Origin: Warburgia ugandensis
Taxonomy: Eukaryota > Streptophyta > Magnoliopsida > Canellales > Canellaceae
DNA length: 64,000 nt
Direction: 5' to 3'
NCBI GenBank assembly: GCA_035236585.1
Contig: CP141127.1
Coordinates: 51,148,001-51,212,000, forward strand
Below the pieces are notes generated by a model. The model was not told the DNA's origin. It saw only the letters and a list, made by a program, of their open reading frames with translations, and did no database searches. A program made the translations under genes and the position numbers. Shown here piece by piece: positions 33,336 to 48,000 of this stretch (position 1 is the stretch's first letter; every line of letters begins with the position of its first letter).

Positions 33336-36300
33336 TAGTAATAATTAAGTGATTACTAAAACTAAAATATTCAAAATATCGAGATATGTATACAATTTGT
33401 CTTTTACTATAACTGTAGTATGAAATTGCTCTTTCTGCATAAAATTAGATATTTTTTTCATTTTTACATTAGTATCCCAAACCTTTAAAATAGTAAAATT
33501 AAGCTTAATTAGTGATAATTAAGAGATTTCTAAGACTAAAGCATTCAAAATATAGCTATATGTATGTAATTTATCCTTTAATATAGTTGGAATGTGAAAT
33601 AGCCCTTTCTTGTGTAAAATTAGATATTTTGTGCATTTTTTACATTTGTACCCTGAAACTTTGCAATAGTAGAATTAAGCCTAATTAGTGATAATAAATT
33701 GATTTTTAAGACTAAAATATTCAACATATAGGGATAGGTACACAATTTATATTTTAATGTAGTTGAGTTGTAAAATTCCTCTTTGTTGTTACAAATTAGA
33801 TATTTTGTGAATTTTTTACATGTGTACCATGGTCCCTCAAAATAGTAGAATTAATCCTCATTAGTTATAATTAAGTGATTTCTGAGACTAAAATATTTAA
33901 AATATAGAGGTATGCAAATAATTTATGTTTTAATAAAGTGGAGTGTGAAATTGCTCTTTTTGGGTTTAAATTAAATATTTTGTGTCTTTTTTACATTTCT
34001 ATCATGGACAATCAAAACAGTAGAATTATGCCTAATTGGTGATAATTAAGTGATTTCTAAGACTAAAATATTCAAAATATAAGGATATGTATATAAGTAT
34101 TCTTTTATTTTTTATTTGCACCTCGAACTTTCAAAATAGTATAATTAATTATAATTAGTAATAAGTGATTTCTAAGACTAAGATATTCATAATATAGGGA
34201 TATGTATACAATTTATATATTAATATAGTTAGAATGTGAAATTGCTCTTTCTTGTGTAAAAATAGATATTTAGCATATTTGTTTTATTTTGTACCTTATA
34301 ACTTCAAAATAGTAGTATTAAGGCTAATTAGTGATAATTAAGTGATTTTTAAAAATAAAATATTTAAAATATTGGGATATATAAACAAGTTATCTTTTAA
34401 TGTAGTTTGAATGTGAAATTTCCCATTATGCTATAAAATTAGATATTTTGTGCATTTTTTTCATTTGTATCTTGAAATGTGAAATTGCTCTTTACACCAT
34501 AAAATTAGATATTTTGTAAAAAATTTACATCTGTACTTTAAACCTTCAAAATAGTAGAATTAAGCTTAATTAGTGTCAATTAATTGATTTTTAAAACTAA
34601 AATATTCAAAATTTAAGGATATATTCAAAATTTATCTTTTATTATAGTAGGAATGTGAAATTTCTCTCTATGGGTTGAAAATATATATTTTGGCCATTTT
34701 TCATATTAGCACTGTGGACCTTCAAAATGGTGGAATTGAGCCTAATTAGTGGTAATTAAGTAATTTTTAAGACTAAAATATTCAAAATATTGGAATATGT
34801 ATACAGTTTATATTTTTATATAATAGGAATGTGAAATTTCTCTTTCTTATGTAAAATTAGATATTTTTTGTATTTTTTACAATTATGCCATGGACCTTCA
34901 AAATAGTATAATTAAACCAAATTTGTGATAATTAGGTGATTTCTAAGACTAAAATATTTAAAATAAAGGGACATGTATATAATTTATCTCTTAATATAGT
35001 TGGAATGTGAAATTCCTCTTTTTGGGATAAAATTATATATTTTGTCAATTTTTTACATTTCTACCCTGGAGCTTCAAAATAGTAGAATTAAGCCTAATTA
35101 GTTATAATTAAGTGATTTATGAGACTAAAATATTTAAAATTTTGGGTTATGTAAACAAGTTATCATTAAATATAGTTGGAATGTGAAATTTCTTTTTCTA
35201 GGAAAAAATTATATATTTTGTTAATTTTTTACATTTGTGATCGAAACCGTCACAACTGTAGAATTAAGCATAATTAGTGATAAATAAGTAATTTCTAAAA
35301 CTAAAATATTCAAAATATAGGGATATATAAATAATTTATCTTTTAATATAGTTGAAATGTGAAATTTCTCTTTATGGGATAAAATTTGATATTTTGTGCA
35401 TTTTTTACTTTAGTACCTTGGACCTTTAAAATAGTAGAGTTATTACTTTGTAATAATAAAGTGATTTCTAAGACTAAAATATTCAAAATATATGGATATG
35501 CTTACAATTTATCTTGTAATATAGCTGGAATGTTAAATTTCTCTTTTTGTGTAAAATTAGATATTTTGTGTATTTTTTACATTTGTACCCTAGACCTTCA
35601 TAATAGTAGAATTAAGTCTAATTAGTGATTATTATGTGATTTATTAAACTAAAATATTCAAAATATAGGGATATGTATACAATTTATCTTTTAATTTAGT
35701 TATAATGTGAGATTGCACTTTCTAAGGTAAAATTAGATATTTTTTACATTTTTTACATTTGTACTATGGACCTTTCAAATAGAAGAACTAAGCCTAATTA
35801 GTGACAATTAAGTGATTTCTCAAATATTAAAAATATATGTATATATATACAATTTACCTTTTAACATAGTTGGAATGTGAAATTGTTCTTTCTAGGATAA
35901 AATTACACATTTTGTGCATTTTTTTACATTTGTACCCTCGCCTTTAAAACAATAGAATCAAGCCAAACTAGTTATAATTAAGTGATTTATAAAACTAACT
36001 TATTCAAAATATATGGATAAATAAACAATTTATTTTATAACTTAGTTGAAATGTGAAATTGCTCTATCTTGGGTAAAATTATATATTTTGTGGATAAAAT
36101 TAAGCCTAATTAGTGATAATTAAGTAACTTTTGGGACTAAAATATTCAAAATATAGAGATATGTCAACAATTTCTATTGTAATATTGTTGGAATGGGTAA
36201 TTGCTCTTTTTTGGGGTAAAATTATATATTTTGTGAATTTTTTACATTTGTACCCTAGATCATCAAAATAGTAGAATTAAGCCTAATTAGTTATATTTAT

Positions 36301-37918
36301 GTAATTTTTTAGAATAAAATATTCTAAATATAGGGTTATGTAAACAATTTATCTTTAAATATAGTTGGAATATGAAATTTCTCTTTCTGGGTAAAAATTA
36401 TATATTTTTCAAAAATTTTAAATTTATACTCTGGACCTTCACAATTATAGTATTGAGCCTATTTAATAATAATTAAGTGATTTCTAAATTTAAAATATTC
36501 AAAATATAGGGATAGATAAATAATTTATCTTATAGTTGAATGTGAAATTGCTCTTTATAGGATATAATTAGATATTTTTTGTATTTTTTACATTAGTACC
36601 ATAGACCTTTAAAACAATTGAATTAAGCCTAATTTGTGATAATTAAGTGATTTCTAAGAGAAAAATATTCAAAATGCTAGGATAGGCATAGAAATTATCT
36701 TGTAATATACTTGGAATATGAAATTGCTCTTTTTTGTTCAAAATTACATATTTTGTTCAATTTTTATATTTGTACCCTAGACCTTCAAAATAGTAAAACT
36801 TAAGCCTAATTAGTGATAATTAAGTGATTTCTTAAACTAAAATATTAAAAATCTAAAGATATGTAAGTAATTTATCTTTTAAATGAAAATGAAATTGCAC
36901 GTTCTAGGCTAAAATTAGATATTTTGTACATTTATTATATTTGTACTTTGGACCTTTCAAATATTAGAATTAAGCCTAATTAGTTATATAATAAATTGCT
37001 TTCTCAAATATTAAAAATATAGGGATATGTATATATTTTATCTTTTAATGTAATTAAAATGCAAAATTACCCTTTCTAGGATAAAATTAGATATTTTGTG
37101 CATATTTTACAATTGTACCCTTGACCGTCAAAACAGTAGAATTAAGTTCAACTAATTATAATTAACTAACTTATAAAATTAAAATATTTGGATATATAAA
37201 ATTTTATCTTTTAATATAGTTGGAATGTGAAATGCTCTTTCTAGGATAAAATTATATATTTTGTAAATTTTCTACATTTGTATGCCTTATAAGTGATAAT
37301 TAAGTAATTTCTAAAACTAAAAATTTCAAAATATAGGGATATTTTTACAATTTATTTTTCTATATAGTTGGAATGTGAAATTTCTCTTTCTAGGTAAAAT
37401 TAGATATTTTGTGCATTTTTTTATTTGTACCTGGGCCTTCAAAACATTAGAATTAAGCCTAATTAGTGACAATTAAGTGATTTTAAGATAAAATTATTTC
37501 AAAATATAGGGATATGCATATAATTTATCTTTTAAAATAGTTGGAATGTTAAATTGCTATTTTTGGGGTAAAATTAGATATTTTGTGCGTTTTTACATTT
37601 GTTCACTAGACATTCAAAACCATATAATTAAGCATAATTAGTGATAATTAAGTAATTTTTAAGAATAAAATATTCAAAATATAGGAATATGTATACAATT
37701 TATCTTTTAATATAGTTAGAATGTGAAACTGCTCTTTTTGAGGTAAACTTAGACATTTTGTGCTTTTTTACATTTGTACCATGTACCTCGAAAATAGTAC
37801 AATTTATCTTTTAATATTGTTGGAATGTGAAATTGCTCTTTCTGGGTAAAATTTTATATTTTCTACAATTTTTACATTTTGTACCTTGGACCTTCAAAAC
37901 AGTAAAATTAAGCCTAAA
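33336..37918 (+). repeat. 176-bp satellite, segment 5
   Basis: About 26 forward satellite units, some truncated (near 34085-34125, 34470-34500 and 36080-36110). Variant monomers with 'ggacctttcaaat' and 'tttctcaaatatt' recur near 35763 and 36946. Several units carry 'tctttctaggataaaatt' in place of 'tctttcttgtgtaaaatt', pointing to sequence subfamilies. No genes. Confidence 0.9.
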
Positions 37919-38529
37919 CTATAATAGCTAGGGTTTTGACAGTCACTATTGTCCACTTTGGGTGCCCATACATCATCACGACTTTGCTCTTCCCAAAGGA
38001 AAAATGTGTTATGACCATTGAAGATGCCTGGACCCTTATCACTAGCCCAGTGTTCTTCTCCCTAGGCAATGCGGGACTAAACTCTCAGGATCAACTATAG
38101 CTCGCCACATGGTAGCTCCATAGCTCTTCTACCCCACCCACAAATGTTGCCCACAAGGTACCCCTCTTTCCCCTTTTAGGAACACGCGTCCCTACATGTG
38201 ACTATTCTTTGGGTCCGTAACCTAGTGCCCACGTGCGGTCTAGTCTCTACCATCACAAGGGGGTCCGACTCTAATACCATCTATAATAAGTGGGGTTCCA
38301 ACAGTCACAATATTGTTTGCTTTGGGTGTCCATACATCATCACGACTTTGCTCTTCTCTAAAGGGAAAATGCGTTGTGACCAATAGAGATACCTAGACCC
38401 TTATAACTAGCCTAGACTTCTTAACCTTAGGCATTATGGGACTAAACTCTCAGGGTCACCTGTAGCTCGCCACATGGTAGCTCAACAACTCTTTTAGGCC
38501 CCGACAAATGGTGCCCACCAGGTACCCCT
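37919..38529 (-). mobile_element. TRIM-like non-autonomous LTR element
   Basis: A 611-bp insertion flanked by satellite. Two direct repeats of about 248 bp (37919-38165 and 38281-38529), roughly 80 percent alike by eye, enclose about 115 bp. On the minus strand the internal part starts with 'tggtattagagtc' (38267-38279), a near match to the initiator-Met tRNA primer site, and ends in the purine-rich 'aaaaggggaaagagggg'. This layout (short LTRs, primer site, purine tract, no coding) is that of a terminal-repeat retrotransposon in miniature. Exact LTR ends are uncertain and no target duplication is clear. Confidence 0.75.
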
Positions 38530-41345
38530 CACTGATAATTAAGAGATTTTTAAAAATAAAATATTTGAACTATATCAATATGTATACAATTTATCTTTCA
38601 ATATAGTTGGAATGTTAAATTACTTTGTTGTGTAAAACTAGATATTTTGTACATTTTTTACATTTATTTCTTGGACCTTCAAAATAGTAGAAATAAGCAC
38701 AATTAGTGATAATTAAGTGATTTCTAATACTAAAATATTCAAAATACAGAGATGCGTGTACAATTTATCTTTTGAGATAGTTTGAATGTGAAATTACTTT
38801 CTTGTGTAAAATTAGATATTTAGTGCATTTTTTGCATTTGTACCCTAGACCTTCAAAATAGTAGAATTAAGCCTAATTAGTGAAAATTAAATAATTTGTA
38901 AAATATACAAAATATAGGGATATGTATATAATTTATCTGTTAATATAGTTGGAATGTAAAATTGCTCTTTTTTATTTAAAAATAGATATTTTGTGTATTT
39001 TTTAAGTTTGTTCTTTGGACACTCAAAATAATAGAATTAAGCACAATTAGTGATAATTGACTAATTTCTAAGACTAAAATATTCAAAATATAGGGATGTG
39101 TATGTAATTTATCTTTTAATATAATTGGAATGTGAAATTACTCTTTCTTGTGTAAAATTAGATACTTACAGTATTTTTTGCATTTATACCCTAGACCTTC
39201 AAAATAGTAGAATAAGCCTAATGAGTGATAATTGAGTGATTTGTAAAAAATTTAAAATATAGGGATATGTATATAATTTATGATTTAATATAGTTGGAAT
39301 ATGAAATTGCTCTTTCATGTATAAAATTAGATATTTTGTGCATTTTTTAAATTTGTACCCTAGTCCTTCAAAACAGTAGCATTAAGCCTATTTATTGATT
39401 ATTAAGTGATTTCTAAGACATAAATGTTCAAAATTTATGGATATGCATACAATTTATCTTTTAATATAATTGGACAGTGAAATTCCCTTTCTAGGGTAAA
39501 ATCAGATATTTTGTGCATTTTTTACCTTTGTACCCTAGACTATCAAAATAGTAAAATTAAGCCTAATTAGTAATAATTAAGTCTTTTCTAAAACTAAAAT
39601 ATTCAAAATATAACTATATATATATATACAATTTATCTTTTAATATAATTAGAATGTTAAAATGCCTCTTTTGGCCTAAAATTAGATATTTTGTGCATTA
39701 TTTGCATCTGTATCCTTGATGTTCAAATTAGAAGAATTAAGCCTAATTTGTGATAATTAAGTTATTTCAAAAACTAAAATATTCAAAATATAGGGGTATG
39801 TATAAAATTTATCTTTTACTATTTTTGGAATGTGAAAATTTTCTTTCTGGGGTAAAATTAGATATTTTGTGAATTTTTTCCATTTGTACCCTGGACCTTC
39901 AAAATAGTAGAATTAAGCTTAATTAGTGATAATTATGTAATTTCTAAAACTAAAATATTAAAAATAAAGGGACATGTTTACAATATATCTCTTAATATAG
40001 TTGAAATGTGAGATTGCTCTTTAGAGGTTAAAATTTGATATTTTGTGTATTTTTCACATTTGTACCCTCGACCTTAAAAATAGTAGAATTAAGCCTAATT
40101 AGTGATAATTAAATAATTTCTAAAATATTTAAAATATAAATAAATGTATAAATTTGTCTTTTAATATAATTGAAATGTGAAATTTCTCTTTCTTATGCAA
40201 AATTAGATATTTTGTGCATTTCATACATTTGTACACTAAACGTTCAAAATAGTAGAATTAAACTTAACTAGATGTATGTATGCATTTTACTTTTTATATA
40301 ATTGGAATGTGAAATTGATCTTTCTGGGATAAAATTAGAAATTTTGTTAAATTTTTACATTTGTACCATCGACCTTCAAAATAGTAAAATTGAGCTTGTA
40401 TAGTAATAATGAAGTGATTTCTTAAAGTAAATATTAAAAATATATTGATATGTACACAATTTATCTTTAAATATAATTGGAATGTGAATTTTCTCTTTAT
40501 AGCATAAAATTAGATATTTTTTCTTTTTTATATATGTGCCCTTGACCTTCAAATCCATGGAACTAAGCCTAACAAGTGATAATTAAGTGAGTATTAAAAC
40601 TACAATATTCAAAATATAGGGATATGTATAAAGTTTATCTTTAATATAGTTGGATTGTGAATTTTCTCTTTCTAGGTAAAATTAGATATATATTTTTTTC
40701 CTTTTTTACATTTGTACCCTGGACCTTCATAATAGTAGAATTAATCTTATTTAGTAAAAATTAAGAGATTTTTAAAACTAAAACATTCAAAATATAGGGA
40801 TATGTATATAATTTATCTTATAATATAGTTGGAATGTGAAATTGCTCTTTATTAAATAAAATTAGATATTTTGTGCTTTTTTATATTTCTTTTTTAGACC
40901 AACAAAATAGTAGAATTAAGCATAATTAGAGATAATTAAGTGATTTCTAAGACAAAATGTATTCAAAATTTTGGGATATGTATAAAATTTATCTTTTAAT
41001 GTAGTTGGACTATGAAATTTCTCTTTCTTGTATAAAATTAGATATCTTGTACATTTTTTGCATTTTCACTGCACATTCAAAATTATAGAATTAACCCGAA
41101 TTAGTGATAACTAAGAAATTTGTGAAACATTTAAAATTTGGTGTTAAGTATATAATTTATCTTTTAATATAGTTGGAATGTGAAATTTCTCTTTCTCGTG
41201 TGAAATTACACATTTTGTGCATTTTATACATTTGTAACTTGGGCCTTCAAAATGGTAGAATTAAGCCTAATTAGTTATAATTAAGTGATTTCTAAGACAA
41301 ATATTCAAAATATAGGGATATGCATATAATTTATCTATTAATACA
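38530..41345 (+). repeat. 176-bp satellite, segment 6
   Basis: About 16 forward units up to an orientation switch. The last forward monomer breaks off after 'ttatctattaata'. No genes. Confidence 0.9.
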
Positions 41346-44300
41346 ATTACTTAGAAATCACAAAATATCTAATTTTACACAAGAAATAGTAATTTCACAT
41401 ATAAACTATTTTAAAATACAAATTGTTTATATATCTTATATTTTGAATATTTTAGTCTTAAAAATTACTTAATTATCACTAATTAGGCTTAATTCTACTT
41501 TTTGAAAGGTTGAGGGTACAAAATGTAAAAAATACATAAAATATGTAATTTTACATAATAAATTGCAATATTACTTTCTAACTATATTAAAAGATAAATT
41601 GTATACATATCTTATATTTATAATATATTAGTCTTAGAAATCATTTAATTATCACTAATTAGACTTAATTCTATTATTTTGAAGGTCTAGGATACAAAAT
41701 GTAAAAAATACAAAAAAATATCTAATTTACCCAAGAAAGGGAAATTTCACATTCCAAATTTATTAAGAGAAAAATTGTGTAGATATCCTAATATTTTTAA
41801 TATTTTAGTCTTAAAAATCATTTAATTATCATTGAGTATAATTACTTCTACTGTTTCGAAAGTCAAGGGTTCAAAAATAAAAAATGCAAAAATTATCTAC
41901 TTTTACATAAGAAATAGTAATTTCACATTTTGACTATATTAAAAGGTAAATTGTATACATATCCAATGTTTTCAATATTTTACTCTTAGAAATTACTTAA
42001 TTATTACTAATTAGGGTTAATTCCACAGTATTGAAGGTCCATAATAAAAATGTAAAACACACACAAAATATCTAATTTTGCATAAGAAAGAGCAATTTCA
42101 CATTTCAACTATATTAAAAGAAAAATTGTATACATATCTCTATATTTTGAATATTTTAGTCTTAAAAATTACTTAATTATCATTAATTAGGCTTAATTCT
42201 ACTATTTTGTAGGTTCGAGGTACAAATGTAAAAATTACACAAAATATCTAATTTCACAAAAGAAAGAGCAATTTCACATTCTAACTATATTAAAAGATAG
42301 ATTGTATACATTTCCCTATATTTTTCATATTTTAATCTTAGAAATTAGTTAATTAGCACTAATTAGGCTTAATTCTACTCTTTTGAAGGTCTAGGGTACT
42401 AATGTAAAAAGTACACAAAATATGTAATTTTACACAAGAAAGGGCAATCTTATATTCCAATTATATTAAAAGATAAATTGTATACATATTAATTTTACAC
42501 AAGAAAGAGCAATCTTATATTCCAATTATATTAAAAGATAAATTGTATACATATCTTTATATTTTGAATATTTTAGAAATAACTTAATTATCACTAATTA
42601 GGCTTAATTCTAATATTTTATAGGTCTAGATACAAAAATAAAAAATGCACAAAATATTAAATTTTACATTCTAACTATATTAAAAGATAAATTGTATATA
42701 TATATCCTATATTTTGAATATTTTAGTATTAAAAATTACTTAATTATTACTAATTAGGCTTAGTTCTATTCTTTTGAAGGTCAAGGGTACAAATGTAAAA
42801 GATGCATGTAATATCTAATTTTGCAAAAGAAAGTGCAATTTCACATTCTAACTATATTAAATAGTAAATTGTATAAGTATCCCAATATTTTGAATATTTA
42901 AGAAAGCTGTTAATTGTCACTAATTAGTCTTAATTCTTTTACTTTAAATGTTTGGGATACAAACGTAAAAATACAAAAAATATCTAATTTTATAAAACAA
43001 AGAGCAATTTCACATTCCAATTATTTTAGAAATCACTTAAGTATCACTAATTAGGCTTATTTATACTATTTTGAAGGTCTAGGGTACAAATGTAAAAAAT
43101 ACACAAAATATATAATTTTACACAACGAAGGGCAATTTCACATTCCAACTATATTATAAAATAAATTGTGTTCATATCCCTATATTTTGAATATTTATTC
43201 TTAGAAATAACTTAATTATCACTAATTAGGCTTAATTTGATTGTTTTGAAGGCCCAGGGTATAAATGTAAAAAATGCACAAAATCTCTAATATTACACAA
43301 GGAGTAATTTCACATTCCAACAATATTAAAAGATAAATTGTATACTTATCCCTATATTTTGAATATTTTAGAAATAACTTAATTGTCACTAATTAAGCTT
43401 AATTCTATTATTGTGAAGGTCAAGGGTGCAAATGTAAAAAATGCACCAGACATGTAATTTTACACAAAAAAGAGTAATTTCGCATTCCATCTATATTAAA
43501 ACATAAACTGTATACATATCTTCATATTTTGAATATTTTAGTCTTAAAAATCACTTAATTATCACTTGTTAAGCTTAATTCTACTCTTTTGAAGGTCAAA
43601 GGTATAGATGAAAAAATGCGCAAAATATCTAATTTTACAAAAGAATGAGCAATTTCACTTTCCAACTATTTAAAAAGATAAATTGTATACTTATCCCCAC
43701 ATTTTGAATATTTTAGAAATCACTTAATTATCATTAATTAGGCATAATTCTACTATTTGGAATGTCTAGAGAACAAATGTAAAAATTGCACAAAATATCT
43801 AATTTTACACAGTAAAGAGCAATTTTGCATTCCAACTATTTAAAAAGATAAATTATATATATCCCTATATTTTGAATATTTATCTTAGATATCATATAGT
43901 TATCACTATTTAGACTTAATTCTACTATTTTAAAGGTCCAGGGTATAAATGTAAAAAGTGTGCAAAATATCTAATTTTACCCAGAAAGAGTAATTTCACT
44001 TTCCAACTATATTAAAAGATAAATAGTATACATATCCCTATATTTAGAATATTTTAGTTTTAGAAATCACTTAATTGTCACTAATTTGGCTTAATTCTAC
44101 TATTTTGAGCATCGATGGTACAAATGTAAAAAATGCACAAAATATCTAATTTTACCTCAAAAAGAGTAATTTCATATTTCGATTACATTAAAAGATAAAT
44201 AGTATACATATCCCTATATTTAGAATATTTTAGTTTTATAAATCACTTAATTGTCACTAATTTGGCTTAATTCTACTTTTTTGAACATCAAGGGTACAAA

Positions 44301-45016
44301 TGTAAAAAATGCACAAAATATTTAATTTTACCCCAGAAAGAGTAATTTCACATTTCAATTATATTAAAGATAAATTGCATGCAAGCTAAATTTACAATAT
44401 TTTAGTTTTAGAAATCACTTAATTCTATGTTTTGATGGTCCCGGGAGTGAATGTAAAAAATGCACAAAATATCTAATTTTACAAAACAAAGTGCAATTTC
44501 ACATTCCATAAATATAAAAAATGCACAAAATATCTAATTTTTCCTAGAAAGAGCAATTTCACTTTCCAACTATATTAAAAGATAAATTTTATACATATCC
44601 CTATATTTAGAATATTTTATTTTTAAAAATTACTTAATTATCACTATTTTGGCTTAATTATACTATTTTTTAAAGGTTGAGGGTACAAATGTATAAAAAT
44701 ACACAAAATATTTAATTTTAGGCCAGAAAGAGAAATTTTAGATTCCTACTATATTAAAAGATAAATTGTATACTTATCCTTGTTTTTGAATATTTTAACT
44801 TTAGAAATCACATAATTATCATTGATTAGGCATAATTCTACTTTTTTTAATGTCTTGGGTACAAATGTAAAAAATGCACAAAATATCTAATTTCACCTCA
44901 CAAAGAGTAATTTCCCATTCCTACGATATTAAAAGATAAATTACATGGATATCCCTATATTTTGAATATTTTACTATTAAAAATTACTCAATTACTACTA
45001 ATTAGGCTTAATTCTA
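41346..45016 (-). repeat. Inverted block of the 176-bp satellite
   Basis: All units here run in the opposite direction. The plus strand reads 'acaaaatatctaatttta', 'gcaatttcacattccaacta', 'ttaaaagataaattgtatac', 'atttagaatattttagt' and 'attatcactaattaggctta' in the reversed order. About 20 monomers are involved. The left switch is within 41340-41362, and the right switch follows 'aggcttaattcta' at about 45016, where 'agtaattttcaaaatatagg' starts in forward sense. A 65-bp segment is tandemly duplicated at 42426-42555. No genes. Confidence 0.9.
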
Positions 45017-48000
45017 AGTAATTTTCAAAATATAGGACTATGTATAATATTTACCTTTTAATATAGTCAAAATATGAAATTGCTCTTTCTTGTGTAAAAT
45101 TAGATAATTTGTGCACTTTTTACATTTATACCCAAGACCTTCAAAATTTTAGAATTAAACCTAATTAGAGATAATTAATTAATTTTTAAGATTTAAATAT
45201 TTAAAATATAAGGATATGTATACAGTTTATCTTCAAATATAGTTGGAATGTGAAGCTATTTTCTGGTGTAAAATTAGATATTTAGTGCAAATTTTACATT
45301 TAAACTATTGACCTTCAAAATAGTTGTATTTAGCCTAATTAGTGAAATTAAGTAATTTCTAAAATATTCAAAATATAGGAATATGTATACAATTTATCTT
45401 TTAAAATAGTTGGAATGTCAAATTTCTCTTTCTTGTATAAAATTAGATATTTTGTGCATTCTTTACATTTGAACCCTAGAATTTCAAAATAGTTGAATTA
45501 AGCCTAATTAGTGATAATTATGTAATTTCTTAAATATTACAAATATAGTGATATGTATATTATTTATCTTTTAATATAGTCAGAATGTGAAATTTCACTT
45601 TCTTATATAACATTATAAACTTTGTGCATTTTTTATATTTATACCTGCAGCTTCAAAATAATAAAATTAAGCCACATTAGTGATAATTTAGTGATTTTTA
45701 TGATTAAATATTAAAAATATTGGGATATGTACCCAATTTATCTTTTAATATTGTTGGAAGGTGAAAAAGCTCTTTCTATTATAAAATTACATATTTTTAT
45801 ATATTTGTACCCTAGACCTTTAGAACATTAAAATTAGGCTTAATTAGATATAATTAAATGGTTTCTAAGACTAAAATATTTCAAATATGGGGATATGTAA
45901 ATAATTTATCTTTTAATATAGTTGGAATGGGTAATTGTTCTTTCTAGTGTAAAATTTGATATTTTGTACAATTTTAATATTCGTACCCTATACTTTGAAA
46001 CATTAGAATATAGCCTAATTAGTGACAGAAGAGTAATTTTTAAGATTAAAATATTCAAAATATAGGGATATGTGTACAATTTATCATTTAATATAGTTAG
46101 AATATGAAATTTTCCTTTCTTGGGTAAAATTATATATTTTTTGTACCTTTTATATATCATTTAATATAGTTAGAATGTGAAATTTCTCCTTCTTATGTAA
46201 AATTTTATATTTTTTGCATTTGTTACATTTTGCAGCTTAGACCTTCAAAATAGTAGAATTAATCCTAATTAGTGATAATTAAGTAATTTTAAGACTAAAA
46301 TTTTCAAAAAATATAATATATATACAATTTATCTTTTAATATAGTTAGAATGTAAAATTGCTATTTCTTGTGTAAATCACAAATTTTGTGTATTTTTTGT
46401 ATTTGAACCCTAAACCTTCAAAATAGCAGAATTAAGCCTAATTAGAGATAATTAAGTGATTTTGATAAATAAAATATTAAAAATATTAGGATATATATAA
46501 TTTATCTTTTAATATTGTTGGAATGTGAAATTACTATTATTTTATAAAATTAGATATTTGTTGTAATTTTTACATTTTGTATCTTCTTCCTTCAAAAAAG
46601 TAGAATTAAGTCTAATTAGTGATAAATAAGTAATTTTTAAGATTAAAATATTTAAAATATAGGATGTGTAAGCAATTTATCTTTTAATATTGTTGGAATG
46701 TGAAATTGCTATTTATTCTATAAAATTAGATATTTTGTGTATTTTTTACTTTTGAACCCTAGACCTTCAAAATACTAGAGTTAAACCTAATTAGTAATAA
46801 TTAAGTGATTTCTAAGACTGAAATAGTCAAAATACATGATATTTATGCAATTATCTTTTAATATAGTTGCAATGTGAAATTCCTATTTCTTGTGTAAAAT
46901 ACAATATTTTGTGTATTTTTTGTATTTGAACCATTAAGCCTAATTATCGATAATTAAGTAATTTTTCTAAGACGAACATATTAAAAATAAGGAGATATGT
47001 ATATAAATTATGTTTTAATATTATTGGAATGTGAAATTACTCTTTCTTGTGTAAAATTAGATATTTTTCTCATTTTTTACATTTGTACCCTAAACCCTTA
47101 AAACATTAAAATTAAGCCTAATTAAAGATAATTAAAAGATTTCTAAGACTAAATTATTTAAAATATGGGAATATGTATACAATTTACCATTTAATATAGT
47201 TGGAATATGAAATTACTCTTTTTTGTATAAAATGATATTTTTGTTACTTTTTTAATTTGTACCTAGGACCTTCAAAATAGTAGGGTTAAGCCTAATTAGT
47301 GATAATTAATTAAATTTTAAAATATTTGAAGTATATGAATATGTATACAATTTATCTTTTAATATAATTGGAATGTGAAATTGCTCTTTCTTATGTAAAA
47401 TTAGATATTTTGTGCATTTTTTACATTTCAACCATGGTCCTTCAAAATAGTAGAAATAAGCCTAATTAGTGATAATCAAGTTATTTCTAAAACCAAAATA
47501 TTAAAAAATTGGGACAAGTATATATTTTATCCTTTAATATATTTGGAATATGAAATTTCTCTTTCATGTGTAAAATTAGATATTTTTTTGTATTTTTTAT
47601 ATTTTATACCTTGGACCTTTAAAACAGTAGAATTAAGTTTAATTTGTGATAGTTATGTGATTTTTAAAACAAAAATATTCAAAATATAGGATATGTATAC
47701 AATTTATATTTTAATATTGTTGGAATGTGAAATTTTTATTTCTTATGTAAAATTATATATTGATTGCATTCTTGTGTAAAAATTGATATTAGATGTATTT
47801 TTTACCTTTGTACTATGGACCTTAAAAATCGTAGAATTAAGCCTAATTAATGATAACTAAGTGAATTCTTAGACTGAAATATTCAAACTAAAGCAATATG
47901 TATACAATTTATCTTTTAATATAGTTGGAATGTAAAATTATTCTTTCTTGTGTAAAATTAGATATTTTATGTATTTTTTATATTTGAACCCTTGACTTTT

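Noticed and set aside
37919..38529. Cassandra-type TRIM with 5S rRNA-like LTRs
   Set aside because: I see no 5S rRNA promoter-like blocks in the LTRs.
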